Positions 53,365 through 63,370 of a stretch of DNA of 64,000 nt are shown here, in pieces. A program made the position numbers and the translations under genes. Numbering within the stretch: the stretch's first letter is position 1; the number at the start of each line of letters is the position of its first letter. The notes under the pieces are model-generated. The model searched no databases. It was not told the DNA's origin and saw only the letters and a list, made by a program, of their open reading frames with translations. The DNA is from Nilaparvata lugens (lineage: Eukaryota > Arthropoda > Insecta > Hemiptera > Delphacidae). The DNA lies in NCBI RefSeq assembly GCF_014356525.2, contig NC_052514.1:3488046-3552045 (forward strand). Reading direction: 5' to 3'.

Positions 53365-53810
53365 CTCTCAGTCGTGTGTTGATGTGGAGGATATGAGTTT
53401 ATATTATTTTCAAAGAATCGGAAATTATTTGTTGAAACACCGCCGATTCATGTGATAACATCACAATATTATAATAATATTATAATATATCATAATTATT
53501 ATATATTACTAATAATAATTATAATAATTTGAATTATTATTCAAATTGCAGTACATTTTTATTCTTATAAATTAATTTTTAAAAATACTTTTAAAAATTC
53601 GTAGAGTAATTAGCAAAACTTTTATGGAATGTAAATAAGTGTATAAGCCAGTATATTTTATAACATACATAGATAATTAACTCCTTCTAATTCAATCTCT
53701 CCTCTCCTCTCACTTCACAATCAAACTCTCTCTCTCCTTTTTTGGTAGAGAGTTAGTGGGGAGGATATTTTTAATATTCTTTCCGTAGAATGGACATTGA
53801 TATACATTGA
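53365..53810 (+). mobile_element. LINE 3' end fragments
   Basis: CGAAACACCGCCGATTCATG-like sequence (53437), then GTAAATAAGTGTATAAGCCA and CATACATAGATAATTAACTC, match 47690-48020. After a CT patch, GGTAGAGAGTTAGTGGGGAG, GATATTTTTAATATTC (53745-53795) matches the complement of 56530-56600, the 3' UTR of the full-length LINE. Two fragments of the same LINE group are therefore joined here. Confidence 0.7.
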
Positions 53811-54116
53811 TTTTCATTAGCTGATTCGCCTTTGTGGCCTTACTTTGTTTTTATAGCTCACGTAAGCGCTAAATATGTAAGTGTAGACACCGTTTGTGTT
53901 TGGTCGTCTGCTCTGTTCTCTATCTATGAATTGAGTTTTTGGTTGGTTAAGTTCAGAATATTGAAATAATAGCGTGAAAAAATGTCATCTCTATAATAAT
54001 CTTCAGCATAATCTTATAATCTCAACAGCCTTCTCATAATCGTCTACTTTATTCATAAGGCCCTTTGTCTTTATCACTCTTTCTATCACCATCTCGTCAT
54101 TCCTATTTCTGTATTA
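53811..54116. other. No recognisable feature
   Basis: AT-rich, unassigned. Confidence 0.4.
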
Positions 54117-54392
54117 CCATAGAGAAACAATAGCGTAAGTAGATATCCCATGGTATAGGGCGTTTATGTCGCAACTTTTACTGTTATCTCAAGCCCATAG
54201 TCCACGTATTTCGTTCCAGTGATGCTGTGTGACGCTGGTAGTCTCTCATATTGTGCCGTTCATACACTCTCACCCCGCCAAAGCATTAAAATTCCACAGT
54301 AATCGACAATAATCAGTTTGAGATAACAGTAAAAGATACGACATTAACGCCCTATACCATGAGTTATCCACTTACGCTGCTGTTTCTCTATT
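54117..54392. mobile_element. Family E inverted-repeat element, copy 4
   Basis: Ends CCATAGAGAAACAATAGCGT and GCTGCTGTTTCTCTATTG. Symmetry extends a little further outward (GTATTAC and GTAATAC). The inner pairs GTATAGGGCGTTTATGTCG and CGACATTAACGCCCTATAC are clear. The middle is inverted relative to copies 1 and 3 (TATTGTGCCGTTCATACAC). Confidence 0.85.
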
Positions 54393-54640
54393 GTAATACA
54401 TTTTTCTATCTCTCTCAATTCCACTCTCTCACTCACACTCTCTCCCTTTTCAATACAATTTCTCCATTCCTATTCCTCTCTCTTCATACACTCTTCCCTG
54501 ATCTTGGTAAGTTAATCATCTCTCTCTCACTTCAACTCTCTATCTTTCTCTCTCTCTCTGTCTCATTCTATACCCATATCTCCATCCCTATTCCTCTCCC
54601 TCTCTCTTTCTCCCCCACTAATCCCTTCCCTTAGTTAATC
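54393..54640. repeat. CT-rich microsatellite tract
   Basis: CT, CACT and CCCT repeats (TCTCTCTATCTTTCTCTCTC near 54536). No gene; the frame across it is composition-driven. Confidence 0.8.
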
Positions 54641-54960
54641 TTCAGCTAAGAGTTAACGAGGTTATAGCAATATCCAAGTAAGCCACATCTACAAAGGCCT
54701 CTCCACTGATGTCAGTGCCTTAATATGACGTCATCAATACACACTCATTTAACCGCAGCTGTCAGATTAAAGTGAATCTCAACTCTCTCACTGTAGCAGT
54801 TTCAGAGCATTTGAGATTATTGTGATTACAATATTCCGCCTACGATATTCTGCTACTAAACGACGGCGATGAAACAGCAAATAGATGATGATATTATATT
54901 CAAACGATTATTGGAGCCTATTCCATGCAACAATACAATTTGCAATAAAAGCAGGCCTAG
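54641..54960. other. No recognisable feature
   Basis: A decayed family V end at 54755-54785 (GCTGTCAGATTAAAGTGAATC). Otherwise unassigned. Confidence 0.4.
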
Positions 54961-55224
54961 AGTGAGGTCCACGTTATGATGGCAGTATTTGATTAACATT
55001 GGTGTTGCCATCCTTGTCTATCATCTTTGTATAATCTTATTATCATCTTCCTAAAGTGAAGTCCACCACGTTATAATGGCAGTATTTGATTAACATTGAT
55101 GTTGCTATCCTTGTCTATCGCATTGTATGATCTTTGTATCATCCTCCTATAATAAGGTCCACGTTATAATGGCAGTATTTGATAAAAAGTGGTGTTGCTA
55201 TCCTTGTCTATCATCTTTGTATAA
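54961..55224. repeat. Three tandem family F end units
   Basis: GTGAGGTCCACGTTATGATG (54962), GTGAAGTCCACCACGTTATA (55057) and TAAGGTCCACGTTATAATGG (55154) each lead into GGCAGTATTTGAT, TGGTGTTGC and ATCCTTGTCTATC, with a TATCATCTTCC-type joint between them. The period is about 95 bp. The same kind of units lie immediately after the other end of the split LINE (63178-63370). Confidence 0.85.
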
Positions 55225-55454
55225 TATTATTATCATTGTATAATATTCTTATTAAGTACTTGTTATTTGTCCTCATAAATTCAATCTATACCACTGGAGA
55301 AATCCCAGATGATTTTAAAGGGAGTTCGATGGTGCTGTTGCCCAAGTTGGGCAACTCTCTTTAAAATCATCTGGGATTTCTCCAGTGGTATAGATTGCAT
55401 TTATGAGGACAAATAACAAGTACTTAATAAGAATATTATACAATGATAATAATA
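55225..55454. repeat. Near-perfect palindrome at the break of the RTE-like LINE
   Basis: The arms 55225-55324 and 55355-55454 are inverted copies with only about two mismatches. The 30-bp loop contains the perfect palindrome GTTGCCCAAGTTGGGCAAC, and relative to a full fold-back the right side lacks about 12 bases. The left arm reads in the plus frame as LINE coding sequence (IYTTGEIPDDFKGSSMVLLP), so the right arm is an inverted extra copy of part of the reverse transcriptase gene. Confidence 0.93.
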
Positions 55455-56307
55455 ACAAGGCAATAAGATGCGAAGAATATAGAACATTAAGTATCCTAAC
55501 ACATGCCTCAAAGTTAATTACGAATATTATATCGAGGAGAATTGAGCGGAAAATTGATGCAAATCTCGCGAATGATCAATTCGGCTTCAGAAAGAACAAG
55601 GGCACAAGAGAAGAAATATTGTGTATCAGAAATATTGTGGAGAAAAGCTTTCAGGTGAACAAGCAGGTATACATTGCATTTGTAGACCTGTTCAAGGCAT
55701 TTGATAGAGTGAATTGGAATGTGCTGATGAAAGTATTAAAGGACATCAAAAAAGGTTATAGAGATAGAAGGATCATTCGAGAGTTGTACAAGAATCAAAC
55801 AGCATTATTAAGGATAGGTGAGCAGCAGAGAGAGGCTGCTGCTATAAGGAAAGGAGTGCGACAGGGCTGTAGTTTGTCACCATTGCTATTCAACATTTAT
55901 ATAGAGCAAGCTATCAATGAATGCAAGGAGTGCAGCTGTAGTGGAATCAAGGTAAATGGAGTTCGGATTCAGATGCTCCGTTTTGCAGACGATATAGCAG
56001 ATAATAAAAGAAATTTAGAAAGAGCTCTAACCACCTTGCATGAGATTCTGCGGAATAAATATGATATGGAGATAAATAAGATAAAGACAGAAGTAATGGT
56101 CTGCTCAAAAGTCCCAGAGAATGTGTCCATTGAATTGGATAATCATGCCCTGAAGCAAGTTAAAATCTTCAAAAATATCTTGGAAGAATTATATCAGAAG
56201 ATGGTAAAGATAGACTGGATATAAAGCACCGTATCAGAGAAGCTGAGGGTATGTTTATTAGTGAAAGACAGCTTCTTTCCTCAAATAGTCTAACCTTGGA
56301 AATAAGA
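55270..56307 (+). pseudogene. RTE-like LINE reverse transcriptase, N-terminal part (split gene, part 1)
   Basis: A non-LTR reverse transcriptase that would copy its own RNA into DNA at the target site. The first piece (55270-55350) gives TGEIPDDFKGSSMVLLPK. After the palindrome the frame resumes near 55450 and runs CEEYRTLSILTHASKL, NDQFGFRKNKGTRE, FVDLFKAFDRVNW (first catalytic aspartate), RKGVRQGCSLSPLLFN and LRFADDIA (the catalytic FADD box). After FADDIA about 2-3 residues seem to be missing. At about 56165 (TTCAAAAATATCTTGG) the frame shifts; the other frame continues as ISEDGKDRLDIKHRIREAEG, then LLSSNSLTLEI, and stops at 56307 where another LINE is inserted. The rest is at 62728-63148. 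The upstream endonuclease domain is absent. Confidence 0.9.
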
Positions 56308-56842
56308 TTGATTGATTGATTGATTGATTGAGTACTTTATTTATGTAGATTACAATATATACTGGCTTATACACTTATATACAATAGCTTACAATACAGC
56401 AGAATTATAGATGAATTTACATAATATAGACTAGGAAAATAACTATTGAACTGTATATGATATGAAAAAGCAATTTGTAATATAATAACTATAGATAATA
56501 ATCATATTGTTATGCATCTACATAAATTGGCGGAGCTTTGGACATATCAATGTCCATTCTTTGGAAGAATATTAAAATATCCTCCCCACTAACTCTCTAC
56601 CAAAACGTTAATTTCGTTATTTAAACTAAGGATTTATTTATTAATGGAAATATTGTAAAAGTTTTAATCAATATGAATATGAAGAGAAAAAAAAAACAGA
56701 AAATTGATAAAGTAAAATAATTATATAGGTAGATAAGATCAAATAATTGATTAATAAAATGAAGTAGGCTGAAAGTAGATCAGGGTTATCAAATTTCAGT
56801 AATATACAGCAGCAGTATGCAGTGGATAATTGAAATAACATG

Positions 56843-56890
<48 letters not shown>

Positions 56891-56959
56891 TCGTTCTATA
56901 ACATGGTTTAAAGGTTTATATTGGTGGAATGGGTGAGGGATGGTTGTCATGTGATCGTT
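56308..56959 (-). other. LINE 3' UTR and tail
   Basis: After the ORF2 stop the minus strand reads TAGAACGATCACATGACAAC, then a (TA)n tract at 56848-56886 and an AT-rich region. It continues to GGTAGAGAGTTAGTGGGGAG (56600 inward), GTATAAGCCAGTATATATTG and AATAAAGTACTCAATC, and closes with six TCAA-type units at 56308-56331. The last 290 bp match the truncated copy at 10941-11227. The tail is a short repeat and not poly(A). Confidence 0.85.
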
Positions 56960-59926
56960 CTAGGGCCGGACAGTTTCAGTCATTTGTTCCAAAATATGTT
57001 TTTTTAAAGTCAGGTTGAAGCTCGCTCGGCTCTCGATAGACCTGATAGAAACAGGAAGTGTATTCCATGCACGACAGGCACTGACTAAGAAGGATTTTGT
57101 GAAAATAGTAGTTCGATGATTGGGTATCCTTAAAGTACTTTCTCCGGTTCTAGTATGTGAAGCATCTATCCTCCTACCTTCAGAGACAAATTTGAAATCA
57201 TCTTTAAAATAGTTCGGATTACCGTATTTCAAGATATCTCTAACAAGCTTGACTATTCGAAAAAGCCTCTGATCGGGAAGCTTCAATGTTGAACTAGCAA
57301 TGTGGGCTGGGGTGATATGATCATGGCGTTGGAGAGAGTAGACGAAACGTAGACAATAATTTTGGCAACGCTGTAGTTTATCATTCAGAGTGACTTGCAT
57401 ATCGTTAAGAACAGAATTACAATACATTAAATGTGGGAAGATGAGAGATTGAACCAATAATAATTTAATGTTTCTAGGGAGGATATCGTGCATTTTCTTC
57501 AATGCATGCATGGCTGAGAATACCTTTTTACAAGTTTTGTTCACTTGTTCTGACCAGTCAAGAGTATTATTCATAATAATGCCTAAATTTTTAACTGAGC
57601 TACAGTAAGGAATGTCATTACCGTCTACACTAATTTTGTGAATCGATTCAAGGTCAATATTGTTTATAAGACGAGAATATCCAATTATAATGGGTTGTGT
57701 TTTGATGGGATTAAGCTTAAGGCCATTTTTCTTTGTCCATTCCACTATCGAATTGATATCCTGATTCATTATTCCAACTGTTTCATTAATTTTTGTTATG
57801 GGACAGCTTAAATAGATTTGAAGGTCGTCTGCATAAGTATGGAAACTGGAGAATTTGATAATGGAAGAAAGGTCATTAGCATACAAAGTGAAGAGGAGAG
57901 GGCCTAAAATTGAACCTTGTGGTACTCCATGCATAACGTTTTTCCAAGTTGACTTTTTGTCACCGACAGATACACATTGTTTCCTACCTAATAGATAGGA
58001 TTTAAACCAAACTAACGAGTTGTGACTGAAACCAAGAATAGCCAACTTATTCAGAAGGACTGTATGATCAACAGTATCGAATGCTTTAGAAAAATCAAAT
58101 AGGGTGAGGATGGTGCATTTTCTTTGGTCCATAGCTAACCTTATATCATCAGTGACACGAAGCAGAGCTGTCTCAGTTGAATGGAATTTTCTAAAGCCTG
58201 ATTGAAAGTTATGAAGCTTACTATTGTTGTCTAGAAATTTTACAACTTGAGCATGAATGAGTCTTTCTAGCACTTTGGACAATGCAGGTAAAATACTGAT
58301 TGGTCTAAAATCCTCAACTTTATTGGGTGATGGAACTTTATTTAGAGGGCGAACCAGAGCAAACTTCCAGTTTTCAGGGAAAATGCCTTCTTCAAGTGAC
58401 TTGTTGAAAATGTATGTAATGGTTGGTAAAACAGCAAATAACATCTTCTTGATAAATTTAATAGGAATTTTGTCTACACCCGTAGCATTACTATGAATAC
58501 GTTGAATTGCTCTGAAAGTGTCTTCTTCTGAGATTGGATGGAAATGAAATTGATCAGTGATTGGTAAATCTAAGTTTGTAACCTGCTCTTCAAGATCATC
58601 TATATGATTAGCAATGACAACTTCGTCGCGTTGGTTAGAGTGTGAAACGAAATGGTCATTTATATTATTCAATGGTAAGTCAATTTGTGGATTCGATTTC
58701 TGTTTGCCAAGCCCGAATTCTTTTATTCCCTGCCAAAGTGATTTAGAGTCTTGTCTATTGTTTGTCATAAACGAATTCAAGTACCTAATCTTTGAGTTCC
58801 GTAATTCCTGTTTAACCCTATTTCTAAGGCTCCTATACTCTATCAAACTGTCCAAGTCAAATGTCTTTTTAAATTTTCTATGTGCTTTGTCTCTACGTCC
58901 CATCATCTTAAGTATGTCTTCAGTCATCCACGGTACTCGTCGTTTTCTATTAATCCTCCTTGTCACATAAGGTGCATGTTTGTCATACAAAGTCAAAGTC
59001 CAATTCTCGAAAGTCTTGACCATGTCATCAACTGAGGGTAATGCTTCAATTTGATGCCATGGAGTCTGAGCCACATCAGTCAGGAAGGCGGCTTCATCAA
59101 AGTTTTTGAAGTCTCTATAAGTGATAATTTTCTGTTCTGGCTTGGGTATCTTATGGGAAAGTACACAGTAGATCAAATCATGTCTAGAAATAGCTGGGAC
59201 TGAGATTTGGCCTGCTTGAACACCTCATTGGGATCACTAACAATGAGAAGGTCAATGAGTGTGTCTGATTCATTAGTATGATGAGTTGGATCGAGGGGTA
59301 AAATAGTCATGTTTAGGCATTGGAAAATTGTAGTCAGTTGAAAGTAGTCAAAGTTACGATTGTCATGTTCAAGTCGGTGTTCATATCCCCCATAACTAGT
59401 ATACGGTTATAACAAGGCATAAGAGAAAGCAAGGCATTTTCGAAATCTGTGAAATGACCTATTTTTGGTGGGCGATAACAGATACCAACGAGTAATTTAT
59501 CATTACTAGATAAGGATAATTCAAGTAGCATAAACTCTGGTCTGGAACAATACTCTTGTTTAGATGTGATTAAAACTTTTGTTTTGATACCATCTTTCAC
59601 ATAAATTGCTACACCCCCACAAGCTTTATTTAATCTATCATTCCGGAAAAGATTATATCCAGGCAATGCAACAAAATTTGATGAAATACTAGGCTTCAAA
59701 AATGATTCGGAAATTCCGATTATATTGAAGTCCTGAAAACGGAAGATTGCTCTGAGTTCATCAATGTGGCAACTGAGGGATTGTACGTTAAGGTGAGCAG
59801 CCTTGAAAAGTTTTTGAAAGAGTGGAGCTTATTTGCTAGAAACATACCTGCGTCATTATTACTATTATTGAAATAATCATACCTACTTGAGGGCGAGCGA
59901 GCTGACGTGTCAGTGAGAGGCATCAT
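56960..59926 (-). pseudogene. LINE ORF2: endonuclease and reverse transcriptase (three one-base losses)
   Basis: ORF2 nicks the target DNA and reverse-transcribes the element. After MMPLTDTSARSPSSRYDYFN the apurinic-type endonuclease shows LNVQSLSCHIDELRAI, IGISESFLKP, GYNLFRNDR, GVAIYVKDGI, VGICYRPP, GDMNTDL and SRHDLIYCVLSHK, covering its Asn, Glu, Tyr, Asp and His motifs. In the 738-codon frame from 59176 the polymerase has DFRPISILPALSKVLE (289-304), FDFSKAFDTVDH (360-371), HGVPQGSILGPLLF (416-429) and the catalytic HTYADDLQIYL (446-456). The C-terminus is FLVSACRAWNTLPVSI to QMTETVRP. Three frame breaks lie near 59815, 59370 and 59220, each explained by one missing base in a homopolymer (A5, GG and CCC on the coding strand). 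The reverse transcriptase frame is intact and could be functional if these are assembly errors. Confidence 0.93.
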
Positions 59927-61771
59927 GGAAGCAGCAGACCAATCGTGAACCGACCTCAGAACGACACATGACGGGGGAAATGGGGATGAAACTGATAAAA
60001 CTTAACCTAAATGAAAAAGTCTCTTGATTCGAGTGCATTCAGTATGCCTTGACAGTTCGGCTCCCTTCACTATTTAAAGCACTAGTTCAAAAATTCACTA
60101 AACAATAAGATGTAGATGTGTGGAGTTTCGGTGATGAATAATCCTAATGTGAATAAGATGAAGATTGAGGAAGAACTGGTAGTGGGAGATCTGGTCCAAG
60201 TGGAGATAGAGCGAGTAGGTATCCAGTAGTGGAAGAATCGGGTCCAAGTGGAGGTAGAGCGAGAAGGAATCCAGTAGTGGAAGATCGAGTCCAAGTGGAG
60301 ACAGAGAGAGATGGAATCCAGTGGTGGAAAATCGAGTCCAAGTGGAGATAGAGAGAGATGAAATCCAGTAGTGGAAGATCGTGTTCATGGTGGAGATAGA
60401 GCGAAATGGGATCCAGTAAAAACTGAAAAAGAGAAGAAGAAGCCAGCAGAAAAACGAAAAATCTTTGAAGAAAGTTATCAATAGAGGAAAGATACATAAT
60501 ACAACTGATAATGAATAATATTTGCATAAAATTGAAGAGGAATAGTATGATTTAATGTGGGAAAGAATCGAATATTATATGGATTAATATATGGATATTA
60601 GTAGAAGGTAATCAGATAGAAAGAGAAAAGGTAGAAAGATAAATAGATATAGAAAGAGAAATAAACATTTGAACATGCTGGATAGCAAGTGGAGAAATCA
60701 CAGGGAAAATAATGATAATAATAGGGAAGAAAAGAAGAGAAAGAAGGAATGTGCACAAATTGCGAAGAACTTATGAAACTGAACTATAGAATAAGAAATA
60801 GAACATCGCATTGTGATCTTGAATTAATCAAGGAGAGAAGAAAAAGAAGGAAAGAAAAAGAAAGAAGAAGAGAAGAAGAAGAAGAAGAAGAAGAAGAAGA
60901 AGAAGAAGAAGAAGAAGAAGAAGAAGAAGAAGAAGAAGAAGAAGAAGAAGAAGAAGAAGAAGAAGAAGAAGAATAATCATCATCGCAAACAACAATATTC
61001 AAGTAATCATTATAAATATAAGATCAAGAAGAGAAACGAGAAAGAAAAAATAAGAAGTAGAGGAGACGATGGAGAAAGTGCTAGATTATTTTAGATGAGT
61101 TTTAAATAGTATTGAACGGTGAAGTGTGAAAAATATTATATAGTATTAGAAGTATAATTAACTATTGGGAGTTGCAATAACGATAAAAGTAGAAATGAGA
61201 ACTGTAATTGTTTAGTGATGATGTCTAAGATGACGTTAAATGAAAACACGCCCCTATAAAGCATATATTCTTCACACATTAGCTTCTATTGTTCAAGCTG
61301 TGGCAACAGTAGAAGATCATTCATTATAGAAGAGATTACTATCTTTACCTATAGATTACATCCACATCTATAACGTATGTTAATCATCCAATTTATTTGA
61401 AATTCAGCATTTCAAAATTATTAATATGGAAGTAATTTTGGTAAGAGATGTAATAATAAAGTAAGAATAGAGATGTAATAATTATTAGTAAGAATAGAGA
61501 TAATGATTCTCAGTACCCTCTGGAGTATAGTAGTTGATGCATTGAACGTAGTTTTGGGAATTAATATCAAGATAAATTATTAATCAGTATTAACAAATGT
61601 AATAATAAATATATAATCATATATAATCATAAATAGCAGTGGAAAGATTCATTTATAGAACAGAAAGCCAGCTCATGAAAAATGCCAAGGTATATCTACT
61701 GTGAAATGTATTAATACGAATTTCCTATTATTGTAGTGAAGGGCACCTTAGTCATCGAATCCTGAAATGAT
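59927..61771 (-). other. LINE inter-ORF region with minisatellite and GAA tract
   Basis: This 1.85-kb stretch between ORF1 and ORF2 is unusually long for a LINE. It contains about five copies of a 47-48 bp unit (60174-60420; TCCAGTAGTGGAAGATCGAG, TCCAAGTGGAGATAGAG, starting at 60222, 60270, 60317 and 60364), a purine-rich area, and a pure (GAA)n tract of about 104 bp at 60870-60973. No further transposon gene is seen. Frames over the minisatellite and GAA tract are composition effects. Confidence 0.75.
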
Positions 61772-62482
61772 TTAATTTACCTTTATGTTTTGAAGGTCGG
61801 TCATCCTCTCGACTGTGTGGACCCTCTTGGATCCTCCCTCCCCGATAGAGATCTTGATCCTCCCGTCCGATGACCAGACATTCCTATGCCCATGACGGTC
61901 GGCCGCAGCGTTGAGGATCTTGAGACGCTCCGCAGTCAGATCCTCGCGAATGGTGACGCCGGAACCCTTCAGCTTCCTCTTAGCGTCGAAGATCATCTTC
62001 CTGGTCCGGTAGCTGCAGAGTCGTACTATGATGGGTCGGTCCTTGGGTTTAGCTTGCCCTTGTTGAGGTGGTTGACGCCTTCCAACGCGATGCGAGCGGT
62101 TGACATCCGCCAGAGTCACGGGCACGTTCAGCTCTTGTTGAAGACATCAAGCGCCAGCAGGTCCGTGTCTTCTTTGTCACTCTCCGGGATCCCAAAAATA
62201 CGTATGAATGTCGGCGCCCGTATGCTCGAGGTCGTCGACCTTCAGGTGACAAGACACCTCTAGCTCACGAATTCTATCGTGCAGGTGTTTGTTCTCCTCC
62301 TTCAATGCCTGAAGTTCCTCAAAAATGGATTTCACTGCCATAGAAACGGCATGATGCACCGTTTCCTCGATTTGCTGTCGAATAATTCGGAGGGTCTCTT
62401 CAGACAGTGATCCAGAAATAGCTGGCCCTGGCTTGGGAGCATTGACCTCATTCTTCGGAGTGCCTCTGTTCGGTCGAACCAT
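61772..62482 (-). pseudogene. LINE ORF1 (coiled coil and RNA-binding type), three one-base losses
   Basis: Likely the RNA-chaperone/nucleic-acid-binding partner of ORF2 that packages LINE RNA. From the ATG at 62482: MVRPNRGTPKNEVNAPKPGP, then a coiled coil (RIIRQQIEETVHHAVSMAVK, FEELQALKEENKHLHDRIRE). The frame breaks near 62228, 62215 and 62133; choosing frames gives YGRRHS, IFGIPESDKEDTDLLAL, then LNVPVTLADVNRSHRVGR. The C-terminal part DRPIIVRLCSYRTRKMIFDA, KRKLKGSGVTIREDLTAERL and NVWSSDGRIKIS is typical of LINE ORF1 proteins with an RRM-like core followed by a C-terminal domain. Each break fits the loss of one base (GAGCATAC for GAGCAGTAC, TCATACG for TCAATACG, AAGAGCTG for AAGGAGCTG). 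Total about 237 codons, a short ORF1. Confidence 0.82.
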
Positions 62483-62727
62483 CGTGTACCGTTAGGTGGA
62501 TTTACACTTTTACAGGCGAGAAGGTAGACTGAAGAATTAGGAATGTTTTTTCAAGATAAATAAAAAGAGTATGAGTTAATCAAAAATATAATTTCACTAT
62601 TGAATTAAGCTCGAGAAACTGAATAACTAGATGTATAATTTGAAGTGAATTGAACTGTATAAACCCTACGAAATATCTGTTAGAAGACGGAGCCGAACTG
62701 ACACACGTTTACTCACTCGACATAACC
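62483..62727 (-). other. LINE 5' leader
   Basis: From the insertion boundary (GGTTATGTCGAGTGAGTAAA on the minus strand) to the ORF1 start. Internal promoters are known in LINE leaders, but I see no diagnostic promoter motif. Its boundary is fixed by the AAGA target duplication. Confidence 0.75.
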
Positions 62728-63175
62728 AAGAAAGAGACTAATAAAGAGTTGCATCTGGAGTATAGCTCTTTATGGGTCTGAAACGTGGACTATTGGTAAG
62801 GCTGAGGAAAAGACTCTAAATGCTTTTGAAGTATGGTGTTGGAGGCGTATGCTCAAAATAAAATGGACTGACAGAGTTACGAATGAGGAGGTATTCCAGA
62901 GGGCGGTGGAAAAGAGATCTCTTCTGAATTTTCTCAAGGACAGACGACATTCTTGGATTGGACACATAATAAGACACGACGGATTCACGTCAAGTATTCT
63001 GGAAGGTACAGTTGATGGACAAAGGGGTCGTGGGAGACCCCGGCTACAGTATTTAAGACAAATGACGAAGGATCTGGGTGCTATGAGCTATGTACAATGG
63101 AAGAGAGTGGCAATGGACAGATCTAGCTGGAAGGCTGCCAACCAATGAAACGATTGAGCTGTAAGAAGAAGATCC
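62728..63175 (+). pseudogene. RTE-like LINE, C-terminal part (split gene, part 2)
   Basis: Continues the reverse transcriptase that stops at 56307. The frame reads RKRLIKSCIWSIALYGSETW, TIGKAEEKTLNAFEVWCWRR, KIKWTDRVTNEEVFQRAVEK, RHSWIGHIIRHDGF, GQRGRGRPRLQYL and ends SSWKAANQ with the stop at 63146-63148. The WIGHIIRHDGF and GRGRPR motifs are characteristic of the C-terminal domain of RTE-type elements. There is a short 3' part (GATTGAGCTGTAAGAAGAAG) before the family F units. This half is free of frameshifts. Confidence 0.92.
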
Positions 63176-63370
63176 TAGAGTGAAGTCCACCACGTTATAA
63201 TGGCAGTATTTGATTAACGTTGGTGTCGCTACCCTTGTCTATCACCCTTGTATCATCTTTGTATCATCTTCCTAGAGAAAGGTCCACGTTATAATGGCAG
63301 TATTTGATTAACAATGGTATTTCTATCCTTGTCTATCATTCGACAAAGCAGACAGCGCTATCCTTTACTA
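63176..63370. repeat. Tandem family F end units after the RTE-like LINE
   Basis: GTGAAGTCCACCACGTTATA (63182) and GAAAGGTCCACGTTATAATG (63278), each followed by GGCAGTATTTGATTAAC and a GTCTATC stretch, with TATCATCTTTGTATCATC between. The last runs into GACAAAGCAGACAGCGCTAT. These pair with the units at 54961-55224, so the LINE is bracketed by the same array. Confidence 0.85.

Larger units (their letters stand above)
56308..62727 (-). mobile_element. Full-length non-LTR retrotransposon (LINE), 6.4 kb, inserted in another LINE
   Basis: Flanked by AAGA at 56304-56307 and 62728-62731. Removing 6,420 bp plus one AAGA rejoins the interrupted LINE in frame (GAA ATA AGA AAG AGA CTA). On the minus strand it has a 245-bp leader, ORF1 (62482-61772), a 1.8-kb inter-ORF stretch with simple repeats, ORF2 with endonuclease and reverse transcriptase (59926-56960), a 0.63-kb 3' UTR and a (TCAA)n tail. 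Truncated relatives are at 10941-11227, 44152-44430, 47606-48033 and 53365-53810. The reverse transcriptase motifs fit the broad CR1/L2/Jockey group; I cannot place it more exactly. Confidence 0.92.

Noticed and set aside
58257..58970. Plus-strand frames of 79 and 118 codons
   Set aside because: Antisense shadows of the LINE ORF2 reverse transcriptase.
60082..60527. Frames of 70-127 codons with YWIP/STWTR repeats on the minus strand
   Set aside because: Several overlapping frames of the same 48-bp minisatellite are open because the unit is a near-multiple of three; not evidence of a protein.
60749..61002. Glutamate-rich and serine-rich frames over the GAA tract
   Set aside because: Both are direct translations of (GAA)n on the two strands.
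62049..62263. Separate small genes in the ORF1 region
   Set aside because: These are alternative frames of the ORF1 gene and its antisense; combining frames gives one LINE ORF1.
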